A DNA stretch of 64,000 nucleotides from Thioclava arctica (GCF_040892615.1 NZ_JBFRYC010000002.1:1-64000), one strand, 5' to 3'; counted from the stretch's first letter, positions 24,610 through 33,669 are shown. Numbers and translations: made by a program. The notes: generated by a model from the letters alone, not told the origin.

Positions 24610-27384
24610 TTAGCCCTCCAAAACCTGTTCCACGATCTCCGCCACCGCATGCGTTACACTGTCCAGCCGGGCCTGCAGCGCCTCAAGGCTGTCCAGCCCC
24701 GTCTCGCGCAGAACAAAGGCCCGCCCGCCCGCTCCAATCGCGTCCATATCAAGTGCGCGATCCGACAATAACCGCGCGCCCGACTGCAAATGCCACAAAA
24801 GGCGATAGGCCGAGGCCAGCGTGCCCGCCGCCTCCTTGCTGATAAAGCCTTCGCGCGGACCAATACGCAGCTGCGCCTCGACCTTGCGCGCGGGCTGCGC
24901 GGCCCGCAGAGCAAAACTCTGCGCCAGAAGTTCAATGTCTTGCAGCCGACCGGGGCCGATCTTGGCCTCCCATGGCCCATCCACGGGCTTGGCCGCAAAG
25001 ATCCGCGCGCGCATCTGCGCCAGATCGCTCAACACGGTCTCACCACGGCCTTTGGCGGCGAGAACCTGCATCCGGATCGCCTCGACCTCATCGGCCAGAT
25101 CGGGATTGCCCGCCACGGCGCGCGCGCGCGTCAGCGCGAGATGCTCCCAAGTCCACGCCTCGGTCATCTGGTAATCGGCAAAGCTTTGCAGCGCCGTCGC
25201 CACCGGGCCTTGCCGCCCAGACGGGCGCAGCCGCATATCCACCTCATAAAGCGTGCCTTCGGGCATTGGCGCGGTCAATGCCGTGATCAAAGCTTGGGTG
25301 AGCTTTGCGTAATAGACCCTTGCTGCCAAAGGTTTCTTCCCTTCGGAATAGTCCTGCCCGGCGGCGTCATAGATCACGATCAAATCAAGATCGGATTGCG
25401 CATTGAGCCGCTCAGCGCCCAAGCTACCCATCCCCAAAACCACCGCTCCGCGCCCGGGCGGTGGGCCATAGCGACGCGCGAATTCGCCCTGTACGACGGG
25501 CCATAATGCGGCCAGAACCGCCCCCGCAATATCGGCATATTGGCGCGCGGCCTGCTCGGCTTCGATCAATGCGCGCAAGTGATGCACGCCCACGCGGAAC
25601 TTCCATTCCTTCGCCCAACGCCGCGCCAGATCAAGCGCGCCCTCGTAATCGTCAAGCCGGTCAAGCTTGCGGCCAAGATCTTGCGACAAGCCATCGCATC
25701 CCGGCCAAGGCGCAAAGAACGCGCCCCCCAGCACAGCATCCAGCACGCTGGCATTGCGCGACAGATAGCTCGCCAACGCAGGCGCGGTTGCACAGATATC
25801 AACAATCAGATCAATTAGGCTGGGATTGGCCTCAAATAGCGACAAAAGCTGAACGCCAGCGGGAAGGTTTTTCAAAAATCCGTCAAATTGTACAAGCGCC
25901 TCATCCGGGTCCGATGCCGCCTGAAAGCGCCCCAGCAATTCCGGCGCAAGACGTTTGAAAATTCCGCGCGCCCGCTCTGATCGCAGCGCCGGATAGCCCG
26001 TCCAGCCCTCGACAAGGTCACGCGCCTTCTCGCTGAGATCAGGACGGGGCGCCGCCTCATCGGGCGCGAAAAACGCATTTGTCAGGCTTTCGACCCGTTC
26101 CAGTCGCTCTTTGAGCGCCCCCGTCCATACCACCACATCGCCCTGCCCCATCATCGCAGCGATCCGGGCAAGCCCGTCATCCGTATTGGGCAAAATCTGC
26201 GTTTGGGCATCATTAACCATCTGGATGCGATGCTCAATCTCGCGATGGTTGCGGTAATGACCTACCAATTCCTCGGCCACATCCGAAGGCACCCAAGATT
26301 TCATCGCCAACGCGCGCAACGCCCCCACGGTCGTGCGATCACGTAGGCTTTCATCGCGCCCACCCGCAATCAATTGCCGGGTCTGGGCGAAGAACTCGAT
26401 TTCCCGAATGCCGCCCTGACCGAGCTTGATATTATGCCCCGCCACCTCAATTGGCCCGTGCAACCCTTTATGCTCGCGGATGCGCAACCGCATGTCATGG
26501 GCGTCCTGAATGGCGGCAAAATCGAGATGCTTGCGCCACACGAACGGGCGTAGGGTTGCCAAAAACCGCTCGCCCGCTGCGATATCGCCTGCGCAGGGCC
26601 GCGCCTTGATATAGGCGGCGCGCTCCCATGTGCGCCCCTCGGCTTCGTAATAGGCCTCAGCCGAGCCCATCGAGATACAGACCGGCGTCACGCTGGCATC
26701 TGGGCGCAGCCGCAGATCGGTGCGAAACACATAGCCCTCAGAGGTGCGATCATTCAGCATCGCCGCCATCTTGCGGGTCGCGCGGATCAGGGCCGCGCGC
26801 GCCTCCATCCGGTCATCAGGGTCATAGCGCGTCTCGTCAAACAGACAGATCAGGTCAATATCGGAGGAATAATTCAACTCCCCCGCGCCCATCTTGCCCA
26901 TCGCAAGCGCCACCATCCCCGCCGCCGTTTCGCCATCTTCAGGGCGCGCACCGGGAATCTTGCCGCGCCGAATTTCCTCGCCCACCAGCCGTTTGAGCGC
27001 CAGATCGACCGCCAGATCGGCTAGCCGCGTCAACGCACCGGTCACCTCTTCAAGACACCAAACCCCGCCCAGATCCGCCAAAGCCGCCAAAAGCGCGACG
27101 CGCCGCTTGGCCCGGCGCAATTCAGACCCCAAATCGCCCAGCGCAACCGAGGCAAGGCGCGCGAACTCCTCGGCCAAGGCAGCTTCGGGGTTGCCTGCCA
27201 AAGCCGCACGTAGCCACTCGGTTTCCGCCTCCATCAGCCCTTTCAGATAGGGGCTGCAACCAGCGGAATTCGCCACCAGATCGCTCAGTTCTGGGGCCAG
27301 ATCGGCGAATAAGTCCCGCGCCTCCTGCGCGCGCTCGGGCTCGAAGGGGATGGGGCAACGGGTAAGGCGTGACGCAAAAGGCAT
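24610..27384 (-). CDS. glnE: Bifunctional glutamine synthetase adenylyltransferase/deadenylase
   Basis: Adds and removes AMP on glutamine synthetase in response to PII and glutamine; 924 residues, normal for the family. Two nucleotidyltransferase domains are visible. The N-terminal deadenylase has GKMGAGELNYSSDIDLICLF, and the C-terminal adenylylase has GSLGAERLNAQSDLDLIVIY, each with the metal-binding DxD pair. Between them lie the helical regulatory regions (IKLGQGGIREIEFFAQ and the second copy IGPGRLQDIELLAQ). It is followed directly by a small hypothetical gene. A gene-end repeat lies upstream. Confidence 0.96.
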   Translation of the reverse strand: MPFASRLTRCPIPFEPERAQEARDLFADLAPELSDLVANSAGCSPYLKGLMEAETEWLRAALAGNPEAALAEEFARLASVALGDLGSELRRAKRRVALLAALADLGGVWCLEEVTGALTRLADLAVDLALKRLVGEEIRRGKIPGARPEDGETAAGMVALAMGKMGAGELNYSSDIDLICLFDETRYDPDDRMEARAALIRATRKMAAMLNDRTSEGYVFRTDLRLRPDASVTPVCISMGSAEAYYEAEGRTWERAAYIKARPCAGDIAAGERFLATLRPFVWRKHLDFAAIQDAHDMRLRIREHKGLHGPIEVAGHNIKLGQGGIREIEFFAQTRQLIAGGRDESLRDRTTVGALRALAMKSWVPSDVAEELVGHYRNHREIEHRIQMVNDAQTQILPNTDDGLARIAAMMGQGDVVVWTGALKERLERVESLTNAFFAPDEAAPRPDLSEKARDLVEGWTGYPALRSERARGIFKRLAPELLGRFQAASDPDEALVQFDGFLKNLPAGVQLLSLFEANPSLIDLIVDICATAPALASYLSRNASVLDAVLGGAFFAPWPGCDGLSQDLGRKLDRLDDYEGALDLARRWAKEWKFRVGVHHLRALIEAEQAARQYADIAGAVLAALWPVVQGEFARRYGPPPGRGAVVLGMGSLGAERLNAQSDLDLIVIYDAAGQDYSEGKKPLAARVYYAKLTQALITALTAPMPEGTLYEVDMRLRPSGRQGPVATALQSFADYQMTEAWTWEHLALTRARAVAGNPDLADEVEAIRMQVLAAKGRGETVLSDLAQMRARIFAAKPVDGPWEAKIGPGRLQDIELLAQSFALRAAQPARKVEAQLRIGPREGFISKEAAGTLASAYRLLWHLQSGARLLSDRALDMDAIGAGGRAFVLRETGLDSLEALQARLDSVTHAVAEIVEQVLEG

Positions 27385-27436
27385 CTGCGCACACTACGCC
27401 GCCAAGAACAGCGGTCAATGGGGGTTGGATCGCTCC

Positions 27437-27468
27437 TTCATCTAGCTCTAAATACTCCCGCCGGAGGC
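27437..27468 (-). repeat. Dispersed gene-end repeat, copy 4
   Basis: TTCATCTAGCTCTAAATACT followed by CCCGCCGGAGGC, minus orientation relative to copy 1. It lies between the glnE start and the YbaK-family gene, so this copy is in a divergent intergenic region and not behind a gene. Confidence 0.85.
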
Positions 27469-27519
27469 CCCTGTCGCCAACTACGCACTCCTTGGACGAA
27501 ATAATTTGGAGCAAAAGCC

Positions 27520-27987
27520 ATGAGCAAATCCTTGAACCGGGTGCGCACCGCGCTCGAGGCGGCGGGGGCCGCGCATGAGATCATCGAACTGGGCGAGGCG
27601 CGCACAGCCGAACAGGCGGCGGCCTCGGCGGGCTGCTTGGTGGATCAGATCGCCAAATCCATCATCTTTCGTGGCTTGGACAGCGGTCATGTCGTGCTCT
27701 TTATAACCGCAGGCGGCAATCGGGTCAGCGATCGCAAAGCCAGCGCTGTGGCAGGCCAGCCCCTTGGCAAAGCCGATGCCGCGCTGATCCGGGCCGAGAC
27801 GGGCTTTGCCATTGGCGGCGTGGCACCGTTGGGACACCTGACCCCGGTCACCGCCTATCTGGACCCGCGGCTGATGGAGTTTTCTGAAATCTGGGCGGCA
27901 GCGGGCACACCGCGCCATGTTTTTCGCATCTCACCGCCTGATCTGGAACGGATCAGCGGTGCCAAGCAGGCCGATTTTACCGAATAA
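27520..27987 (+). CDS. YbaK/EbsC family aminoacyl-tRNA deacylase-like protein
   Basis: A 155-residue single-domain YbaK/EbsC protein. Family relatives hydrolyse mischarged tRNAs such as Cys-tRNA(Pro). Visible are the AEQAAASAGCLVDQIAKSI segment, the Lys of AKSIIF, the GNRVSDRK loop and the GIG-like switch FAIGGVAPLGHLTP. No tRNA synthetase is fused or adjacent. The exact substrate cannot be assigned. Confidence 0.88.
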   Translation: MSKSLNRVRTALEAAGAAHEIIELGEARTAEQAAASAGCLVDQIAKSIIFRGLDSGHVVLFITAGGNRVSDRKASAVAGQPLGKADAALIRAETGFAIGGVAPLGHLTPVTAYLDPRLMEFSEIWAAAGTPRHVFRISPPDLERISGAKQADFTE

Positions 27988-28018
27988 AACAAAGCGGATT
28001 CAATGTTTTCCGCGATGA

Positions 28019-28096
28019 ATGTAAAAAACATTTACATACCCTCTTGCAAGACGCCTGCCCAAACCCGATCTTGGATGATGTAAAAGACATTCACAT
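28019..28096. promoter_or_regulatory. Twin ATGTAAA-N5-TTTACAT operator-like palindromes before DUF2852
   Basis: Site 1, ATGTAAAAAACATTTACAT (28019-28037), is a perfect 7-bp inverted repeat with a 5-base centre. Site 2 (28078-28096) is ATGTAAA-AGACA-TTCACAT, one mismatch. They are 59 bases apart, and the second ends 20 bases before the DUF2852 start, where it would block transcription. The cognate regulator is not recognised. Confidence 0.6.
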
Positions 28097-28116
28097 CAGA
28101 CTATCGGAGGTTTCTC

Positions 28117-28581
28117 ATGTCTGCCTATACCACCAACTCCAACATCCCCGTGACCCGGGGCAACTGGTTTACCCGCGCCATCGACTGGATGGACGGGTTC
28201 GGGCCGGGCGCATGGATCGCGCTGATGGTCGCAGGGTTCATCTTTGCTGGTCCGTTGGGGCTGGTTCTGTTGGCCTTCATCCTGTTCACCGGTCGATTTG
28301 GTCGGCGCTGGCGTGGCGAAGGGGCATCGCGCGCGATGACCTCGGGGCGCGGCTGTGGCTTTGGCGGGCGCGTGCATGTTTCGCGCACCACCGGAAACGC
28401 CGCGTTTGACGCCTATAAAAGCGATACCTTGGAACGCCTTGAGCGTGAGCAAAGCGAGTTCGAAGACTTCCTGCGCCGTCTGCGCGAATCCCGCGACAAG
28501 GCCGAGTTCGACCAATATATGCAAGACCGCGCCAAAGCGGCCGCCCATAGCGATGTCGAGGACGACGCCCCCAAGGCATAA
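28117..28581 (+). CDS. DUF2852 family membrane-associated protein
   Basis: A 154-residue alphaproteobacterial DUF2852 protein. One hydrophobic segment (about residues 30-58, WIALMVAGFIFAGPLGLVLL onward) anchors it in the inner membrane. It is followed by a Gly/Arg-rich stretch and a charged amphipathic helix (ERLEREQSEFEDFLRRLRES) predicted to be a short coiled coil in the cytoplasm. GGAGG precedes the ATG. Two operator-like palindromes lie in the promoter and an intrinsic terminator follows, so it is a single-gene, probably regulated unit. Function unknown. Confidence 0.83.
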   Translation: MSAYTTNSNIPVTRGNWFTRAIDWMDGFGPGAWIALMVAGFIFAGPLGLVLLAFILFTGRFGRRWRGEGASRAMTSGRGCGFGGRVHVSRTTGNAAFDAYKSDTLERLEREQSEFEDFLRRLRESRDKAEFDQYMQDRAKAAAHSDVEDDAPKA

Positions 28582-28606
28582 ATTCGCCGAAACACACCAG
28601 ATTGAG

Positions 28607-28635
28607 CGCCCCGGTTGACCTGACCGGGGCGTTTT
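28607..28635 (+). terminator. Intrinsic terminator after DUF2852
   Basis: A perfect 9-bp stem, CGCCCCGGT (28607-28615) with ACCGGGGCG (28623-28631), has a 7-base loop and is followed by TTTT. Confidence 0.85.
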
Positions 28636-28734
28636 CTATGCAATGAGATCAGTAGGCTGCGCGGAAACACTTGGCCCGGGCGCGCCGCTTTGCTAGCCTA
28701 TGGGCAACATTCTCCGAATTCAAACGGCACCCCA

Positions 28735-29565
28735 ATGCGCCATTCTCTTCCGCTTGCCCCGCAGTTCTACGTGACCGCGCCGCAGCCCTGCCCCTATCTC
28801 GATGGGCGGGCCGAGAGAAAGCTATTCACGGCCCTGCAAGGGGAAGGCGCTGAAAAGCTTAACAATTCCTTATCACGCCAAGGGTTTCGTCGCTCGCAAA
28901 ACGTGCTGTATCGCCCCTCTTGTGCCGATTGCATGGCCTGCCTGTCCGCGCGCGTGCGCGTCGCTGATTTCACCCTGTCGCGCTCGCAGCGCCGGATTCT
29001 CAAACGCAACGCCGATCTGCGCCGCACAGCGACCAGCCCCTGGGCGACGGAGGAACAATACGCGCTTTTCCGCCGCTATCTTGATTTGCGCCACGCCGAT
29101 GGCGGCATGGCCGACATGGATATCTTTGAATTCGCCGCGATGATCGAGGAAACCCCGGTCAAATCGCGCGTCATTGAATATCGCGAAAGCGCGGCCACGC
29201 CCGGTTCGGTGCGCGCACTGATCGCAACCTGCCTGACGGATGTGCTCGATGATGGGCTGTCGATGGTGTATTCTTTTTACGAACCCGACCGGGTCAAAGA
29301 CAGCCTTGGCACCTATTTGATCCTTGATCACATTGAGATCGCGCGTCGCATCGGCCTGCCCTATGTCTATCTGGGCTATTGGGTGCCGGGCTCGCGCAAG
29401 ATGGGCTATAAGGCGAATTTCGCCGCGCTTGAGATTTTCAAAGGCGGCGAGTGGATTGATATCGGCGACCCCGAAGACCACACGGGCGAGACGCATCCGC
29501 TTTCGGTCGACCCGATCTCCGAGCAGGTCGCGCGCATTCAACTGCCCGATACTCGCAGCGGCTGA
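28735..29565 (+). CDS. bpt: Aspartate/glutamate leucyltransferase (arginyltransferase family, N-end rule)
   Basis: Transfers leucine from Leu-tRNA to N-terminal acidic residues, marking proteins for ClpS/ClpAP degradation; 276 residues. It has the N-terminal cysteine-rich ATE domain (CPYLDGRAERKLFTAL, then VLYRPSCADCMAC) and the C-terminal ATE domain with YVYLGYWVPGSRKMGYKANF. I start at MRHSLPL, which gives the family N-terminus. The short form with a C-x2-C-x2-C pattern fits bacterial Bpt better than eukaryotic-type Ate. Confidence 0.92.
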   Translation: MRHSLPLAPQFYVTAPQPCPYLDGRAERKLFTALQGEGAEKLNNSLSRQGFRRSQNVLYRPSCADCMACLSARVRVADFTLSRSQRRILKRNADLRRTATSPWATEEQYALFRRYLDLRHADGGMADMDIFEFAAMIEETPVKSRVIEYRESAATPGSVRALIATCLTDVLDDGLSMVYSFYEPDRVKDSLGTYLILDHIEIARRIGLPYVYLGYWVPGSRKMGYKANFAALEIFKGGEWIDIGDPEDHTGETHPLSVDPISEQVARIQLPDTRSG

Positions 29566-29900
29566 TCCGCGCCCAGCAAAGCGCCTAATCCAAGGGCAAT
29601 TGCCCAAGCGATAGACAGCGCCCCTTCCCGAAAATCGCAATCAGAAATCGGGCCCTAGCTATGGCTTGCACCGGCTCCGCGCGCGAAATTTGCGGCGAAC
29701 CTGACCTTTTGGGCAGGTCGCGCGATCGCTCGCACGCTTTGGCGCACAATTGAAGGTGAGAAACCTGCAACAGCATGCAAATCGCGGTTTACAGCCACAA
29801 TCGGTCAAGTAAGGTGACCGCATGACTGCCCTTTGAGGGGCCCGACGGGGCGGAAGGGGCAGGCCATACAAAAAAACGACACTCACCGGGAGGAAACCAT
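29566..29900. other. Intergenic region upstream of the TRAP binding protein
   Basis: No gene seen in these 335 bases. It must hold the promoter of the TRAP binding-protein gene. The GGAGG at the end is its ribosome binding site. I found no clear palindrome or terminator. Confidence 0.6.
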
Positions 29901-31013
29901 ATGGATCGTCGTTCATTCCTGCGCAAAGGCGCGCTTGGCGGGGCTGCAGCTGCTGCAGGCTCGGCTCTTGCCGCACCTGCCATCGCGCAAGAAACCCCGC
30001 AAATCACCTGGCGCATGACCTCGTCATTCCCGAAATCGCTCGACACGATTTACGGCGCGGCCGAAACCATGGCGGAGTACGTCAAGGGTGCGACCGGCGG
30101 CAAGTTCAACATCCAAGTGTTCGCCGCTGGCGAAATCGTGCCCGGCCTGCAAGCGCTGGATTCGGTCTCCAACGGCACCGTCGAGGCCTGCCACACCGCG
30201 TCTTACTATTACTGGGGCAAAGATCCGACTTTCGCGTTTGCCACGGCTGTGCCGTTCGGCCTGAACGCGCGGATGCAAAACGCCTGGTTCTACTATGGCG
30301 GCGGCAACGAGCTGATGAACGAGTTCTATCAGGGCTACAACATCACCGCCTACCCCTGTGGCAACACCGGCGCCCAGATGGGTGGTTGGTTCCGCAAGGA
30401 AATCAATACGGTTGAGGACCTCAAAGGCGTCAAGATGCGTATCGGTGGCTTTGGCGGCAAGGTCATGGAAAGACTGGGCGTTGTGCCTCAGCAGATCGCG
30501 GGTGGCGACATCTACCCCTCGCTTGAAAAAGGCACGATCGACGCGACCGAATGGGTCGGTCCCTATGATGACGAAAAGCTCGGCTTCTACAAAGTTGCGC
30601 CCTACTACTACTATCCCGGCTGGTGGGAAGGTGGCGCCTGCTTGCACGCCATGTTCAACAAGAAAGCCTATGATGCGCTGCCCGAGGCCTATCAGATCGC
30701 GTTGCAAGCCGGCACTCAGGCCGCCAATTGCGACATGCTGGCCTCGTATGACCATAAGAACCCGACCGCGCTGAAAACTCTGATGGGACAAGGCGCGCAG
30801 CTGCGTCCGTTCTCGCAAGACATCATGGATGCCTGCTTCCAGGCGGCGACTGAAGTCTACAGCGAGATCAACGCCTCCAACCCGGCGTTCAAAAAGATCT
30901 ATGACAGCCAGTTCGCGTTCCGCAATGACGCCTATGGCTGGTGGCAGCTGTCGGAGTTCAACTACGACTACTTCATGATGCGCCAGCAAGCGGCAGGCAA
31001 ACTCAAGATGTAA
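29901..31013 (+). CDS. TRAP transporter substrate-binding protein (TakP-like, alpha-keto acid type)
   Basis: Periplasmic solute receptor of a tripartite ATP-independent (sodium-gradient) transporter, 370 residues. The twin-arginine signal DRRSFLRKGALGG is followed by an Ala-rich stretch and APAIAQ cleavage site. The mature protein follows the DctP fold. Segments WFRKEINTVEDLKGVKMRIGG, GGDIYPSLEKGTIDATEWVG, PYDDEKLGF and YYYYPGWWEGG match what I recall of R. sphaeroides TakP, which binds pyruvate and other 2-oxo acids, so 2-oxo acids are the best ligand guess. Its permease genes lie downstream but on the opposite strand. A strong terminator follows. Confidence 0.9.
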   Translation: MDRRSFLRKGALGGAAAAAGSALAAPAIAQETPQITWRMTSSFPKSLDTIYGAAETMAEYVKGATGGKFNIQVFAAGEIVPGLQALDSVSNGTVEACHTASYYYWGKDPTFAFATAVPFGLNARMQNAWFYYGGGNELMNEFYQGYNITAYPCGNTGAQMGGWFRKEINTVEDLKGVKMRIGGFGGKVMERLGVVPQQIAGGDIYPSLEKGTIDATEWVGPYDDEKLGFYKVAPYYYYPGWWEGGACLHAMFNKKAYDALPEAYQIALQAGTQAANCDMLASYDHKNPTALKTLMGQGAQLRPFSQDIMDACFQAATEVYSEINASNPAFKKIYDSQFAFRNDAYGWWQLSEFNYDYFMMRQQAAGKLKM

Positions 31014-31034
31014 TCTGCATCTCTTTGAAATCGA

Positions 31035-31062
31035 AAGGCCCCGGCAATGTCCGGGGCCTTTT
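31035..31062 (+). terminator. Intrinsic terminator after the TRAP binding protein
   Basis: AAGGCCCCGG pairs with CCGGGGCCTT across a 6-base loop and ends in TTTT, 22 bases past the stop. The stem is perfect. Confidence 0.92.
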
Positions 31063-31085
31063 GCGTTCCATACAAGGCGGCGAGG

Positions 31086-31253
31086 CTATTTCTTGGTGAC
31101 AACACCCACAGTCGCCCCGGCCACAGCGCCAACCGGCCCCGCAACAACAAGTCCGCCAAGCCCGCCGGTAGCAGCACGTTCGGTTACCGTATCGCCACAA
31201 GCCGCCAAAGAGACTAGCAGCCCACCCGCAGCCGCCAAAACCAGAATACGCAT
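31086..31253 (-). CDS. Tiny Gly-rich lipoprotein (55 residues)
   Basis: Reading on the minus strand from ATG at 31253 gives MRILVLAAAGGLLVSLAACG, a classic lipoprotein signal with lipobox L-A-A-C, cysteine at residue 19. A 36-residue tail follows, rich in Gly, Val and Ala with a GlyxxxGly pattern (ATGGLGGLVVAGPVGAVAGA), ending VTKK. AAAGGGA precedes the ATG. The glycine-zipper-like tail could insert in or lie along a membrane, as in small entericidin-like or YMGG-type proteins. It lies between the two convergent halves of the TRAP locus and may be an independent stress-related gene. Confidence 0.7.
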   Translation of the reverse strand: MRILVLAAAGGLLVSLAACGDTVTERAATGGLGGLVVAGPVGAVAGATVGVVTKK

Positions 31254-31338
31254 CCGCAAATCCCTTTCCCATATCGCGCGCCGTATTGGCGCTTATTAAA
31301 CTAGACGCCAACCACGCGGTTCGGTTCCAGATAAAATG

Positions 31339-31366
31339 AAACGGCGGCCCCAAGGACCGCCGTTTT
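31339..31366. terminator. Bidirectional terminator between TRAP permease and small lipoprotein
   Basis: AACGGCGGCCC with GGACCGCCGTT (one mismatch) and a short loop. Runs of T lie on the plus strand and ATTTT on the minus strand, seven bases past the large permease stop. Confidence 0.75.
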
Positions 31367-31372
31367 TCGTGT

Positions 31373-33097
31373 TTAGTTGCTGCCGGGCACCGGTAGCGGT
31401 GGCAATCCACCCGCGCCCGAGCCTCCGCTTGAACCGCTTGGTCCGGGAAGTCCCGGCAAACCGCCCAAGCCCCCCAGCCCCGGCATCGTGGGCAGCTTCA
31501 TCTCGACCTTTGAGGGGTCGATCGGCTTGCCCTTGTAATGCATCACCATGCCCGGGAAGGCGATCACGATGGCAATCATCGCGACTTGGATGAACACAAA
31601 GGGAATTGCGCCCCAATAGATTTGCGAGGTCTTCACCGGCTCCATCTTGATGCCCGTGACCTTGTCGATATAGGGCACCTTGGCCGCGACCGATCGCAGA
31701 TAGAACAGCGCAAAACCGAAGGGTGGGTGCATGAACGAGGTCTGCATGTTCACCCCCAAGATCACCCCGAACCAGATCAGGTCGATCCCCAGCTTCTCGG
31801 CTGCCGGTGCCAGAAGCGGCACGATGATGAAGGCCAGCTCGAAGAAGTCGAGGAAGAAGGCGAGGAAGAACACCAGAAACGACACCACGATCAGGAAGCC
31901 CAACTGGCCGCCCGGAAGCGAGGTCAGCAGATGCTCGACCCAGATTTGCCCGTTCACCCCATAGAAGGTCAGCGAGAACACCCGCGCGCCCAGCAGAATG
32001 AACAGCACAAAGGCCGACAGTCGCGTCGTCGCCGCCAGCGCATCGCGCACCACCGGAAAGCTCAGCCGTCCCTTGATCGCAGACAGCACCAAAGCGCCAA
32101 CCGCGCCCATTGCGCCGCCTTCGGTCGGGGTCGCCACGCCAAGGAAGATCGTGCCAAGAACAAGGAAGATCAGCGCCAGCGGCGGGATCAGCACGATGAT
32201 CACCTGCTGTGCCAGACGGCTCATCACGTTGATCTTGAGAAACTTGTCCAGCACCGCCACCGCGTAGATCACGATCACCGCAACCCCGGCGGCGAGAATC
32301 TCGGAATTGTTCACGCTCGACCCGGACTTCTCGAAATAGCCCATCGCGAAGTAGAAAATCACCCCGGTAAAGACCAGCGCGACAATCAGAGACATCACAC
32401 CAGAACCCAGCGTACGCGCCTCTTTGGGCAGCGCGGGCATCGAGCCCGGCTTGATGATCGACATCACCATCACATAGCCCAGATAAATGCCGGTCAGCAC
32501 CATGCCCGGGATCAGCGCGCCCTTATACATATCGCCCACCGAGCGACCCAACTGGTCGGCCAGCACGATCAGCACCAACGAGGGCGGGATGATCTGCGCC
32601 AGCGTGCCCGAGGCCGCAATCACGCCCGTGGCCACCTTGCGGTCATAGCCATAGCGCAACATGATCGGCAAGCTGATCAGCCCCATCGCGATCACCGATG
32701 CCGCAACAACGCCCGTGGTCGCAGCCAACAGCGCACCCACGATGATCACCGCATAGGCCAGACCGCCGCGCACCGGGCCAAACAACTGCCCGATCGTGTC
32801 GAGCAAATCCTCGGCCATGCCAGATTTCTCCAGCACGATGCCCATGAAGGTAAAGAAGGGAATGGCTAAGAGTGTCTCATTCGATAAGACCCCCCAGAAC
32901 CGTTGCGGCAGCGCATTCAGCAACGGCCAGTCAAGGTTGATCGAGCCGCCCGAATAGCCCGACAGTTCGACGCCAATGACGAAGAACAGCAAGCCATTCG
33001 CCGCCAGCGCGAAGGCTGCCGGATAGCCCAGCAGCAGGAAGATAATCAACGAAAGGAACATGATTGGCGCCATGTTCTGCGCAATAAGTTCGAGCAT
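31373..33097 (-). CDS. TRAP transporter large permease subunit (DctM type)
   Basis: Inner-membrane translocation subunit, 574 residues, about 12 or more hydrophobic segments. The DctM signatures are present, for example IPFFTFMGIVLEKSGMAEDL, GVVAASVIAMGLISLPIMLRYGYD and GATPTEGGAMGAVGAL-like GVATPTEGGAMGA. A C-terminal tail of about 35 residues is Gly/Pro/Ser-rich (LGGLGGLPGLPGPSGSSGG), beyond the usual end of the family, and looks disordered. The ATG overlaps the stop of the small permease gene (TGATG). It works with DctQ and the binding protein at 29901. Confidence 0.93.
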   Translation of the reverse strand: MLELIAQNMAPIMFLSLIIFLLLGYPAAFALAANGLLFFVIGVELSGYSGGSINLDWPLLNALPQRFWGVLSNETLLAIPFFTFMGIVLEKSGMAEDLLDTIGQLFGPVRGGLAYAVIIVGALLAATTGVVAASVIAMGLISLPIMLRYGYDRKVATGVIAASGTLAQIIPPSLVLIVLADQLGRSVGDMYKGALIPGMVLTGIYLGYVMVMSIIKPGSMPALPKEARTLGSGVMSLIVALVFTGVIFYFAMGYFEKSGSSVNNSEILAAGVAVIVIYAVAVLDKFLKINVMSRLAQQVIIVLIPPLALIFLVLGTIFLGVATPTEGGAMGAVGALVLSAIKGRLSFPVVRDALAATTRLSAFVLFILLGARVFSLTFYGVNGQIWVEHLLTSLPGGQLGFLIVVSFLVFFLAFFLDFFELAFIIVPLLAPAAEKLGIDLIWFGVILGVNMQTSFMHPPFGFALFYLRSVAAKVPYIDKVTGIKMEPVKTSQIYWGAIPFVFIQVAMIAIVIAFPGMVMHYKGKPIDPSKVEMKLPTMPGLGGLGGLPGLPGPSGSSGGSGAGGLPPLPVPGSN

Positions 33098-33669
33098 CAC
33101 AGCGCCTCTTCTTCAACGATAGGATCCATACCGTGATGACCGCTCAGCGAATGCGGGTCTTCGACCAACCCGCGCATCACCGCGATTTTCTTGACGATCT
33201 CAGAGATCCCCTGTGCGAAAAGTTGCCAGAACCCGATCAGCAGCAGCATCTTTGCCGGCCACAAGATCAAACCGCCCGCATTGGTAGACATCTCGCCCGA
33301 GCGCACCGAAAGCATGACAAACGGCGTCAGCTTGATCAGCATCAGCACCACGAAGGGCATCAAGAAGAAGAGATGCCCGAGCAGGTCGATCCAATGCTGC
33401 ACCTTGCGCGACAAGGCACCGTAAATGATGTCGATGCGGATATGCTCATTTTGTTTGAGCGTGTAGGCGGCAGCCCCCAGAAAAGCCGCACCAAACAGAT
33501 ACCACTGTAGTTCGAGCCACGAGTTCGACGACTTGTCAAACATCTTGCGCACGATGGCATTGGTTGCACTGACAAGGACTGAAACCAGAATAAGCCAGGA
33601 CACGGACTTGCCGATCCTCTCATTGATGATGTCAATCCAGCGTGACAGGGCTAGCAATTTGCCCATCAT
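33097..33669 (-). CDS. TRAP transporter small permease subunit (DctQ type)
   Basis: A 190-residue inner-membrane protein with about four transmembrane helices (WLILVSVLVSATNAIVRK; then WLELQWYLFGAAFLGAAAYTL, HLFFLMPFVVLMLI and a last segment near IGFWQLF). The pattern ELQWYLFGAAFLGAAAYTLK is characteristic of DctQ. I start at the first of two adjacent ATGs following GGGAGGGAG. It is first in the two-gene permease unit and divergent from ilvB. Confidence 0.9.
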   Translation of the reverse strand: MMGKLLALSRWIDIINERIGKSVSWLILVSVLVSATNAIVRKMFDKSSNSWLELQWYLFGAAFLGAAAYTLKQNEHIRIDIIYGALSRKVQHWIDLLGHLFFLMPFVVLMLIKLTPFVMLSVRSGEMSTNAGGLILWPAKMLLLIGFWQLFAQGISEIVKKIAVMRGLVEDPHSLSGHHGMDPIVEEEAL

